From contig VZRG01000302.1 of NCBI GenBank assembly GCA_013397435.1, positions 298,269 to 362,268 of the forward strand: a DNA stretch of 64,000 nt, in the 5' to 3' direction. The notes beneath the pieces were generated by a model that was not told the DNA's origin, searched no databases, and saw only the letters and a list, made by a program, of their open reading frames with translations. The translations under genes and the position numbers were made by a program. Within the stretch, counting starts at the first letter, position 1. Every line of letters begins with the position of its first letter. Of the stretch, positions 34,531 through 46,500 are shown one piece after another. Origin of the DNA: Erythrocercus mccallii (taxonomy: Eukaryota > Chordata > Aves > Passeriformes > Dicruridae).

Positions 34531-37500
34531 TACAGACCACATCAGGCTTATCTCTATACAGCAAACAACTTTGTTTAGCCTTTTTGTTGAGTCACTTGTG
34601 CAAGTATATCATCTGGGTCCAAAAGAACACAAAAGAAGTGTATGTACAGTTTCTTTTTTATCTTGCTGTTGCTGTCATTGCTGCTATGAAAGTCCACATT
34701 TAACATTAATTTGGGGTCATTTCCTTGTGCTTATTGCTTCTATTCTTCCATGTACTGGTCTGTCTGACCCTTATTAAGAATGAGAAAGATAATCTCTGCA
34801 TCTTTAATGGGCTACCTTTTATTTTAAATGAAAAATTAGTTTCATAGATGGAATGCTCACTCTCTGATGACAGCTCAGTGTGCCACTGAGTATCATCTTG
34901 GCTTATATCTTTGCTACTCTGTGTTGGGATTTTGATAATAAAACGTTCATTTTGGCAGTTTTTAACTTGTCATCCTCAGAGATGTTTAAAAGAGACTTTT
35001 GATTCACAAAATTTTATATATATATTTTAGATGATGAAAGGCCAAAATTTGACTTTTATGTTTTAGCAGAAAGTGTGGAACCCTCTGAACTACTTTTTTT
35101 AATAGCAAATCTTATTAATTGTAGATGAAGGATAAAAGGAGATTTAACTAGAAGAAGCTAGAATTATTATGTTAGTTATGGCCCTAGCTGCACATTCCTT
35201 ATCTGTTTTGGTGTTTTTTAATTTTCAATAGTTGTCCCACAGTATTCTGTTCTCTGACAGCATCATTTCTAACCTCCTCACAGCGGTTGTTTCACTGTCT
35301 CCTGACCATAGCATCCTGGATGTATCCATCAGGGAAATCATACAGAAAATAAATCTGTTGCTGGTTCCTTGGTTCAATAATACAAACCAGGACATGTTTC
35401 TATTTAATGCTTTAAAATGTGAATGCAGAATTCTTTGGTTTAAGAAAACATTCCAGTGAAATCATAGATAATCTTCTGTATATTTAAACAGTTACTGTTT
35501 TGAACCATGTATACTCACTGTTAAGGCAAGCTAAATATAGACATCCCAGCAAGATAAATAGACGGCCAGGGCAAAACTTAACAAAGGAAAAGGGGTATCA
35601 TGGGAAAAAAAATAACCTTTTCTTTAAATCCACCCTTCTTGCCTTCTTTCCCCAATATCCCACCCTCTTTATTTAGGAAAGTTTTGATATTGCTACCTTT
35701 GTATATTTTATAAGGTATTGAATCAGTTTTATATATCACACTTCAGAGGTCCTTCTGTCCTTCTGTCATCCTCCATTAGATAACAAGCAAACAAACAAAC
35801 AGACTTCTTTAAGGACATAATAAATGTCTTATCTTTTTAGGAGGGGATTTAAGCTATGTGTAGCAACTTCTGTAATGAAACATGAATGATCACATGGTTA
35901 AGCATTTTGTCTCCAACAATAAATGTGAACATTATTTTGTCTTTGAAAATCTATGAATGAATGGTAGTTTGGATTGGTTTTAAGGTTGTGGAAAGCCCTC
36001 TAGGGTGTAAAAACCTCTGCTTTGAAAGTACTTGCTAGATTCTTGAGCAGTAGGAAGGAAAAGTTCTAATAGGTGACCACAGAGTAGAACACATTTTCAT
36101 ATTCCCCACAACTATCACTATGGAGCAGTTGTATAGCAGATTTTGTCCAATTTCATATGAATGGAGTGATGGCTGGTGTTTTAGAGAGCAGAACATGACT
36201 CCTGTAGTGAAAACTACTAACCACATTAATTATATTTTCATGTATGGCCTATTTTATAGTGCAATTTTCCTGAAAGTCTTACAATTTGATTTCTCAGACT
36301 CAGGAGGTTAGTTTGGTTAGGGATTTTCTTTGGAAACTGGTGGATGCCTGGCAAGCTGCATTTTTTCTTTTTTTTCTTTTTTTTTATCATGTGTGAACAT
36401 ATGGTACAAATCAACCTTACAAATAAACACTTAAAACTATTTTTAAATGTGATAATGAGTTAAAGGCCAGCCTTAGCCACCAGTGTTCAATGTGAATAAG
36501 AGAACCACAAAAGACTGAGGAGCTTGTTATGATGAGGCTTGTCTACAGTTCGCTTCAGTCCAGAAAATATCTTTGCGGTGAGGACTGAAGTGGACAGGAT
36601 GACTGTAAGCATGCATGTGCGTGTGTACTGTCTGTCCAGCAGAGGCCTGGCCTTTCTGGGTGTTTCTTGCTCTGAATTATAGGCTGTTAAGTTAAGTGAG
36701 TTGAAGATCTGAACAGGATTTGGCTATGGGGAAGAGAATAAATTCTAAGCCCTTGTTCCTGACTATATAAATATTGAAGTTAAAGATGTCATGGATTCAT
36801 GCTCTTCACAGAAGGCATCTTCCTTTCAGTAAGGGTCCATGTTAGTATTTTCTCTGAATTGGATACTATAAGGAGATTATTTTGCAGTACAGTTAAATCT
36901 GATTCAGAAACAAACTGTCATAAGGGAGCACAATGCAGAAGCTGTCCAGAGATATCAAAAGAGAAAGATATTTAGCCAACATGATTTTCCAAAAGGAAAA
37001 CAACTCTGTCTTGAATCATCAGTACATAATCATGACCAGACACGTTTTCATAACATCTTTGAAACAAATCTGCCATATGAGATAAAAACATAATATATAA
37101 AAACACTGTGGCAAAAGCTACTTCTGTACAAGCTGGATCCAAGAAGCTGAGACAATATTAAATAACAGTATTAACATATAAAATTATATTGTTGAGAGAA
37201 AGGAAAAGGCATTAAGGAGGGAAAGAGAGAGAACATGCTGTCAGCAGTGAATTGAAATGAGATAGAAAATAGTTGAGAATGATCTAGGACAAAGTTTCTT
37301 GCAGATGGTGGGAGCATGGAGGATGGTGGGTGAATGCTCCAGAGAGCAGCAGGAGCTTCAAAAAAAGAGGGAATGGCAGTGCTCACTTAGTGGAAGGAAG
37401 GAGAACACAATAGCAGAAAATAATTCTGCATGCTGTTATATGCTTGTTAAAAAAAATGGCTCTGGTGTAATTTATGGCATGTCTGTACCAGTCATCTATG

Positions 37501-40500
37501 AAGATCCAGGTTTTAGTTTTGTAGGGCAACTGCTCAGGATTTGAATAGTTCTCCCACATAAGGATTGCCTGCTCAAAAAGAACTGCAAATAAGCAAATTT
37601 TTTTATATATTTTCAAGAAGACAAAATTCCATGGAGAATGTATTCATTTTAACAAGGTCACAGGCTTGCCAGCAGGACTGCTCTGAGACTTAACTGGCAA
37701 GAAAAGGATTGTTTAGTGCAGGCCTTTTTTCTGCCCCAGACTCCTCACCTGCTCTCACTTCTTTGGCCAGCTGGGACTTCATTACCCACTTCAATATTGC
37801 TGGGCAAAGTGGCTTACCTTTTCTTGAGTCATAGTTCAGGGCATGTGTTGGAAGAAAAGGGTTAAAAGCAGAAGAATGGCAAGGAGGATGGTAGATGCAC
37901 TCCAGTGACCCTGCAGCTAGGAATGCCAAGGTCTGGAGAATAACAGTGTGGGAAACCGTATGTCATGCTTACTGCTGCTTATGCTTTCTCTGTTTTGAGA
38001 AGTAGAATTTCTATGTAGAGATAACACCGGTGCTTGCAGAATCTTGGAGGTCGTCTCCCAGACAAGCTTGAGCTCCTTGTCTTGGGACAGAGATCGAAGC
38101 AGAGATCATAAAAAGCAGAGGTGATCACAGCATGGAGGTAAACTGTGTCTGTGTGGGCCTTTAACAAATGGGTGCAAAGAGCAGCTCTGCGAGCCGCTGG
38201 GATGGACTGAGCCTGATGGTGCCTGTGTCCCCACTGCCTGTGTCTCTGCAGCCTGGCACTCTTCCAGGATACTCCAGCCAGAGAGGTAATGAAATACATT
38301 TACTCTTTGCATTGCCAGCCTGTGTAGAGTAGGGCAGAAAGACCTGACACAGAAACTTGTGCAGGAGCAGTCTGCATGCTGCAGTTCCTCAGTGGCAACT
38401 ACCCTGCCAGCATGGGAGCTCCCCACTACTCAAATGGGCATAAGCTACATCTCTAGTACTTAAGTGACTTGATTAAAGTTTGTTTGGGAATCAGTATATG
38501 ACACCAAAAGTGGCTTTTGGATGATACATCCTGCTGTCAAGACCAAAGAGTACTTAATTTGTTCTTACTTTGAGGAATTGCTTCCACTCTTCTCCACTTC
38601 TCTTGTCTCAAGAATCTTTGAGATGTATGATCTCAATGAACATACAACACAGACACTGTAAGAGTAACTGTCAGCAAAGATGGCTGTCTTTCCCAAGAAA
38701 ATTTCCAGGAATTCTTGAGAGGATACAGTGAAGTGGACTAGTACTATGCAAGGAGACATGACACAATGAGAAAAAGAAAAGACAAAAAAAATCAATTAAA
38801 AGGAAGAGATTAACCAAAAAGGAGGAGGCCTCATAACCAGTTTTCTTCGTGCAAAGAAAAATCTCACAGAAGAGAATTAAAATATGTTAATATTTCTGCA
38901 TGGTGCTCCAGGGATGTTGGCTAATTGTGACTGGGAGGCTGGGAGAGAGGGTGATCGCTCTATTAGAATGTGGCCCACACTGTGAGAAAATACTAATAAA
39001 TGGATTGCTGCTTCTTCAACTCTTAATTTAATTTAATTTAATTGCATTTAATTAATATGATTTTTTAATCAAGAAGCAAAATCTAATGTATGATAATAAC
39101 ACTGCTCTTCAGGAGAGCCTGTGAAAATTGTGCATCTTACTTGTAGATGGTACCAAAAGCTGTTTAGTCTGGGAGACAGATGCCATATATTTTAAGGATA
39201 TTGAGTTCAAACTCTATGCAGTTTGCATTTTCATTAAAATTTCTCTTAATATTTTTTATTGATATGGAACTTATGATTTAACTTTTTTGTTTTTCAAAGC
39301 AGAAATTGATGTATAAGGTTTCTTTTTTAATTTATGTATTTCTCATGTAAGAGAGAGAAATTACCTGAGAGGTAAAGTAACTGTTCATCAGCTAGCGACT
39401 ATCTTTATGAAATTTTGGCAATTTATTTTTTTATTTTCAATATTCAGGTTTAATACATAAATTATTCTTTAAAACACTCAGAAAAGTGATTCAGATCTGA
39501 TTCAGATGTTGCTTTGTTTTTAATCTTCTCATGTTATAAATTCCACAACTCCACATTTGTATAAAGAAAAATATAACAGGCTTCCATGAGGTGCCCAGCA
39601 CCTAAACTAAAATGCCACAATGCTAAATAGATAGCTTCACTTCATATGCTGTAACAGTATGGACTGCATACTTCCCCTAACAGTGCAAGTCATCTTTTTT
39701 CTTTCAACAGAGTGAATGATACACCTTTAGAATGCTAATAAAGTCTGTAAGATCTGTTCTGCACTCGCTGCATTTTTTGGCACCAAACTGTAAATTTCCA
39801 TTGCCATGTGGTAAATGCCAAGTCTGCATTTGGGAAAGTATTTTTTCACTATGTAGATGAGCATCCTGGTGGGGCCAATCTGGCCTATAGCACCCACAAC
39901 ACACTTCAGGCTGCTTTTCCACATGCCCCAGTTACCTGAAGTTAAAAGATATATATAGAGCTGTAGTATGTTTTCTCAAGGTGGCAAGGGTGATATTAAA
40001 ATGTTGGAAGAATAATAATAACTAAATACTCAGTGCTGAGACAAATTTCATATATTATCCATAACTTTTTTAAATTGTTGATATTTAGGAATGCAACTTT
40101 CAGGCTTGATTCTGATTCCATTTGTCACATTGCTGTTTTTCAAGGTCTCTTTTTCCTATACTGGTGTATTATTCTTTAGTTTGAAAAGCAATTTCAAGTC
40201 CTTGAGGCTCATGAGGGATTTGAATATTTTGCTGACTAAGGATGTGATTTAAATAAATGCTCATCATTAAGCAAGTACATAAAAGCTGTGTTACACGGGA
40301 ACCTCAATAAGCTCTAAGTGGAATTTGGTGCTATAAAAGCACAAAGACATTTTGCACAAAAGGGCCATTCATGGAAAAGTTTCACATGAAGAAGAAACAA
40401 ATAAGTGCAGGCAACTGAACTTTGAGCTGATCTTTCACAATCCTCTCTCTGTCCTTTAATTCTTCGTATATTGAAAAGAAGTGACACAATTACCATCATA

Positions 40501-40700
40501 TTGAACTGTGAACAAAAAATGGCTAAACACATCTTGTGCTCTCTGGATGTGGCAGACAAACAATGTGGATACCTTCAGAGCACAGGTATGTCTGAGGACC
40601 TGCAGAGCCAGGGTGACTTTTGGCCTCTTGTTACCCCTTTCAGTTAGAGTTCCGTTCTCTAGGTAAATTCAGCAATGTTTTGTGATTTGTCCTGCTTCTC
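34531..40700. other. 6.2 kb without recognised feature
   Basis: AT-rich DNA with a T-rich run at 36360-36386 and a short (TTTAA)n run at 39022-39046. A minus-strand block at 39730-39935 is open in two frames and follows an acceptor-like pyrimidine tract; see findings. No repeat family or RNA gene is recognised. Confidence 0.35.
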
Positions 40701-40724
40701 TGCATCCCTGCCTTTTTTGTTGTT

Positions 40725-40790
40725 TTTTGGGGGGGGTTGTGGGGTTTTTTGGGTGTTTTTTTGTTGGTTTTTTTTTTTGTTTGTTTGTTT

Positions 40791-40837
<47 letters not shown>

Positions 40838-40838
40838 G
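40725..40838. repeat. G/T-rich low-complexity tract ending in (TTG)16
   Basis: Runs of G and T (40725-40790) lead into a perfect trinucleotide array of 16 TTG at 40791-40838. Apparent proteins made of poly-Leu, poly-Cys or poly-Asn in this region are artefacts of the repeat. Confidence 0.97.
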
Positions 40839-41049
40839 CTGTCTCTATGGCTTTCCAGAGCTGTTAGCAGCAATTTTGGCTGGTGTGTGAGGAGAAGCAA
40901 ACTGCAATGGAATGTTCTTCTCAACAGCTTTGCTGGAGAGTTCCTCTTACTGTCCTAAACAGAGGCAGGAGAGGTTGGGATGCCAAACCAAGAACCCAGC
41001 CACATACTTCTGCACTGTTTTTCACCCTCATGTTTGAACACTGTTTTCA

Positions 41050-41155
41050 CACAATCATAGAATAGTTTGGGTTGACAGGGACCTTTAAAGGTCAGGTAGT
41101 CTAACTGTCCCGCAACGAATAGGGACATCTTCAAATCTATCAGGGTGCTCCTTTC
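41050..41155 (-). repeat. CR1 LINE 3' fragment
   Basis: The plus strand reads 'cacacaatcatagaatagtttgggttgacagggacctttaaaggtc', then a diverged 'agtctaactgtcccgc' and 'agggacatcttcaaatctatcagggtgctc'. This is the reverse-complement order of a CR1 3' end. The 3' end is at 41050; the right limit is approximate. Confidence 0.88.
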
Positions 41156-43450
41156 TTTCTGTCTGCAAGATTCATAAAGCCGGAGAAGAGGAAAGGAAAT
41201 CCCTCAGTTGCAGACTCTGATTCTTCCCCTTTTGGCCCTTCAGCAGCAACTGCTCAGTGAATTGGGTCCTCAGTGATGCCAGTAAAGCATGTGCTCATCC
41301 CTCCACTGTTTAGTGGCACAGGGAGCCACTCGGCTGCTCATTCCTCTCTGCCTTTATGTCTTGGGTTGGATCTGCTCAAGCTGCCCTCATGTTCTCCTCC
41401 ATCCTGTGTTAAATCTGTGTGCTCTCCACAGTGCTCAGGAAAGGTAGTGTTGCACTCTCATATTGGTTTCTTTCAGCTTCATGCTCTCAGTCTTAAAATC
41501 TCTTCATGCTGCTGTGACCAGCAGTTGAGACTGTGGGAGATGCATTGACTGTGTGAATTGTATCTGGATCATAAACCCATCTATTTCCTAATACTTTAAA
41601 TGCATACCAACAGTTCTCTAGACTAATGGTATCCTGACCCTTCAGAAACAGGTTTTCTGTAATGCTGTCTTTTTGCTTTTGTGTGTAAGACTTGGGAACC
41701 ATTCAGTCAATGTCAATCAGATCTGCCATAGAGGCAAAGAGGTCAGACAACACATTCACGGATAGATTCACACTTTCCTGCCTATGTGTGGTACAGCTTG
41801 ACCCGTGATCTTTGTATGGAAACAGGATCCACCTTTTCTCTCTCTGTATAGATTTAATTTCCAAGTCCAGATGTTGGACATAGTTGCATCAGAGATCATG
41901 AAGAGCCTCTGTGCTCCACACTGCAGTCAGGAAAAAAAGATCTTAAAATCCTTCAAGTCTTATGCAAAAAGAAGGAGCAGGAGAGGACTGAGATATCTGG
42001 AGGGGCTTCTGTGATCTCCCCTTTGCTTGCAGCTTGCACCTATTTAGCCACAAGGCAGACCAAATATGTTGGAAACTCAAGTTCATTAATTCTGCTGTCC
42101 ATAGATAATTGTCTGAAGCAATAAAATCACAACAATGTTTCCTTCCTTCTTTCTTCCAACTCATAAGTTTTTACCTTTGCACTGTGTTAGCCCTGAGCCT
42201 CAGCCTGTGCAATATTTTGTTAGAGACTGTAACTGTTTTGGAAGCTGAAAGTCAAAAGGTCTTGAGATTTAACCTCAAACAATGTTTTGTAAAGAAAAGG
42301 AAGACTCTCAAAGGGGTTGAATGAACACCAGAATTAGATATTAGAAGTTGAATTTGTTGAATTATTATGTATAAAAAAGTTTTCTCTCAAAGCCTATAAA
42401 ATAGCATTTAGAGTGTTAAAACATCCCTTGCTTTTTGAATAAGGAGGTGATGAAAAATGATTTAAAAAGCAATGATTCAAAATATTTCTGAAACACGTAC
42501 TCTATAAAATATCTGGTTTATATGAAATATATTACTACATAAGAGTTCCTTATCTAGGGCTTGGGCTTAGAAAAGTAGTCATAAACAAACCCAAGGTGGG
42601 TTGAGGGTAGTTCAGGATAAATTTGACTTTGTGTTTTGCCAGGAAGTTGCTAGGCAGCTCTCTTTGGTGAGCAAGTTACAAGTGTTTGCATTTTAAGTTG
42701 AGCACCCAGACAAATCTTGTGAGCAGTGAGAAAGTAATTAGTTTTGTCTGTGAAGTCAGACGTGCAGAAAAGAAAGCACAGGCCCATAGGGTGAAGGCTG
42801 AGGATGCTGAATTTAGTCTTTGGTTAAAATTCTTGATGCTTCTCATACTTGCAGGGTGGTTGTTGCACAAGGACCATGTTCCTGGTAGAAACAGGTCTTG
42901 TGGGCAGGTCACCTCTCTTCCAGCATGGCCAGGAAAACAACCTGTCTGAGGACTTCATCCCCATCTGTGCACAGGGACAGAGATGCTGGAACACTCTGTG
43001 CTGCTACATATGGAGGTCAACAAGGGAATAAACTTCCATTTCATTAACAGCAAAAGCAGTTGCACTGACAGGGAAATACAAACCCAGAGGAAGAAATTAT
43101 GTTTATTTAAGTTCAAATAACTTTATGGATTCGTTTACTGTTGTGACTTTGACTTTATGACATTACAATTCTTTCATTTACAGTTTATACCTGTAAAAAA
43201 CAAGTGTGCTTATAAATACCTGCATACATAATGTTAATGTAAATGGATATCTACAGTCATTTTCACATGTTAGATATAGACAGGTATAGAGATACTATCA
43301 ATATATCAAGCAAAAATGTGCTGGTAATGAATAAGATCGCCTTAGGGCAGAAAATGAGAAAAGGTGTTTAAAGATTCAGAGAATAAACATGGAAAATTAT
43401 TTACAATTTCTTTGGGGTAAGTTAAGTATGAATCTGATAAGAAAAGGAAG
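41156..43450. other. no recognised feature
   Basis: 2.3 kb of unique-looking DNA. Open frames below 92 codons have no recognisable similarity. Confidence 0.35.
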
Positions 43451-43579
43451 AGGAAGGAAGGAAGGAAGGAAGGAAGGAAGGAAGGAAGGAAGGAAGGAAG
43501 GAAGGAAGGAAGGAAGGAAGGAAGGAAGGAAGGAAGGAAGGAAGGAAGGAAGGAAGGAAGGAAGGAAGGAAGGAAGGAA
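43451..43579. repeat. (AGGA)32 microsatellite
   Basis: About 32 uninterrupted copies of AGGA over 129 bp. Long purity implies recent expansion. Open frames through it (Lys-Glu-Gly-Arg on plus, Pro-Ser-Phe-Leu on minus) are artefacts. Confidence 0.98.
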
Positions 43580-46500
43580 TAGTAGGTTCAAGAACAAGCT
43601 ATAAAAGAACAAAGAATTTATTTAATAAAAGAATATCACTTAAAATTTATAATGAAACATAACCACATTTCAAGCAAGGAACGTACCAAGATCTATCCCT
43701 GATGTGTATCAGTACCTATTATATACAGGCCAAAGGCTAATGATCCCAGGCTCTCAGACATTACCTCATTTGCAGACTGTCAAACCTACCCCTCCCCTCC
43801 TTTCAGCATTGCTCTGGGCTCTTCAGACACATGCAGTGACTTTAGTTTCAGTCCATTGGCTCGAAGTCATTCTTATTCTTGTTTGGATGTGTGGCCAGAA
43901 AGACAATCTCTTATCATATATCTCCACCTCTTGAAAAGCAGAACACAGGAGAAAATAATAATATCATAGATAGATAGACACATATAGATATGTAGATATA
44001 TATTTTATACACACACACATATGGCATACGGCAAAAAGAATATAAAAGTAGCAAAGTCCAGCATTCAAAAGTTAAGCATTCCAAAGTTAGGCAAAGTCAG
44101 ACTGAATTTCTCAAGGCATCTTTAAATTCGCCTCCTGGTGAATATGCATTATGATACAGCTTTAATTACAAGGTTGCATACTATTACTTTTCCCTAGGAC
44201 ACCTGCTTCAGCAGGGCACAGGATGGATGGTGCTCACTTAATGAGCAGCTATTCAATATGTTCTTTTATCCTCATTGCTTGGCATTTGGCCTCAGGCCTT
44301 ATTTACTGCACACTGCTCAAGCTTGATTCCAAAAAGAATTATTCATTTCCTACTTGACTGTTCTGCAGTTCTTACTCTGTCTGAACACATTACAAACTTT
44401 AATGAGTCTTTACAATACCCTAGGAAGAGCAAGGTTCACTGACCCTCATTTATAGGTAGAGACCTGCAACATTTCCACTTATCCTTGGTTTTAACATTCA
44501 TTTGAATTGCTTTCTCTTCTCCCTTTTCAAGAGAAATCTTCTTTTACAAGATGATTTCCCACATCTTATTTACTGAATGTTGTGGCTGAAAATTTTAAGA
44601 AGCAGTGCAATGTGAGATAGCAATCCCAGATGGAAAATTGTGGTGCTTTTGACAGAGCAATAAGCTCTCTCTACAGAGCAACAGCACTCTCTTAGATGGG
44701 AAGCAGCTCTTCCCTGATCTTCACCACAGCTTTGTCCAGCTCCTCCAGCTGAGGAGCTGGTCAGTGTCTTCATGGCTTCTTCCCTAATTATATAATGAAC
44801 AGATTTGCTTACAAAATCTAAACCTTATAAAATATGTTTATTTTAAACCCTGGACTCCACATATCTGTTTCTAGTAATGTGCAGTTTTAAGTCACCTTTT
44901 TCTAGAAAGAAAAGGAAGATCGGCACAAAAATTGAGTCTTCCCCTCCTTGCCTAACCTCATGTTTACCACATAAAAGCAGAGAGTTCAAATAAAAACCTT
45001 GTGATAGCCTATCCTGGGCCAGTGAAATTCAATATCCAATATCCTTTGGTGGATTTCTTTGACTTAACAGGGTGGAACCTTGCAGATGCTTCAGAGCGAT
45101 TAGCGTCTCTAGGAATCACTGAGACAAAATGGTACAAATGATAGCAGAAAGAATCTCTTTGTTGTGTAGCTGGAAGATGATTAAAACATTGATAAAACTT
45201 AAGCATTGATTTTTTTTATTTTATTTTTTACATATAGATATAAAAAACCCCAGCTGGGTAGGGTTTTGTTTGGTTATTTTCTTTAACTGAATAAATTCAG
45301 CAGCCGAGTTGGGATTAACTGAAGAATTACTGGTGTGGGAACGATTGAACGTCCTGAATTAAGTAACCACCTTTTTTAATAAAAAGTAGAAGTGCATGAC
45401 ATGAGGTTCAAAGCCTGTATAAGAATATATTCTTTTTCTAGACTATATGAATCTGCCTATATCTGATGCTGCTGTTTTGAGTTCAGATGTAAAGTCTGAT
45501 ACTGTCAGGTTTAGTGTTCAGACACAGGAGTTTGGAAAGCAAGATTTGTTTGAAAGTCATGAAAGAAATCCTGGAGAAAGGACTCCAAACCAGCCCAGAG
45601 TTTTGTAGTTGTTTTGGTTTTCCATTGGAAGAATTCTTCACTTCTCTTTTGGCACTGAGGATATGATGATATTTTTTTAGCTTTGGTAACTAATGAACAC
45701 TGTCTTCTGAAATGCCATAAGATCAAGAAGAGAACTTTGGCTGAACTACATTAATCAGGACTGTATTGTTTTTCCCTTTTCCAGTTCATGGCATAGTCTC
45801 ATTTAGTTCACAGTTTACAGTGCAAGATAAATGGGCAAAACACAATTGCAGGAGACAAATTTTTCTTTCTTCTCTTTACTTACATTTGTTGTGTGTACAT
45901 TCTCCTTCTATCTATCCTACTCCTAGGCTTAAAGAGAAATTGAATCTTTCCTGAGGGACTGATAGGAGAAGGAAAGTTTGTTTTCTTTAAACAAATATAT
46001 ATTCAAAAACATTACTAAAATTTTCTTAGACTTAGTAATTTCAATTAAAATTAACTATAGGATAAATGTAATTTGATTTTCAAGTGGTTCAAACTTCCAG
46101 TTGGAGCAAGAATTTTAGATGAGCTCCATCTCCTTCTGTGTGCCCCATTCTATACAAATTTTCCTTTGACTATCTGCTGAAATGCTTTTCAGAATGGTGG
46201 ACCATGTACCTTTGGCCTCTGTTTTTTTCAGTTTTCCTTTCTTTTCTGCTGGGAAATATTAACAGAATGTTTTTAAATTATGGGTTATGTAACCTGCTTA
46301 GAAAATAATATCCATTTGAATAGTAATACAATTTGAACTACTTTTGCACTGTTAATGATATTATAGAAAATCACTGTGGTGAAGAAAAAAAATTTTGCTC
46401 CAGACTTCTTGGCATTACATTGTTCTTCACCATCAAAGATGTTCACATCCAGTTAGTTCAGCTAGCAAAGAAATGGCAAAATAAAGGGATAGTGATTGAC

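Noticed and set aside
40640..40958. Proteins with poly-Asn, poly-Cys or poly-Leu
   Set aside because: Produced by the (TTG)16 microsatellite and adjoining G/T runs.
43389..43612. Lys-Glu-Gly-Arg and Pro-Ser-Phe-Leu repeat proteins
   Set aside because: Produced by the AGGA microsatellite on both strands.
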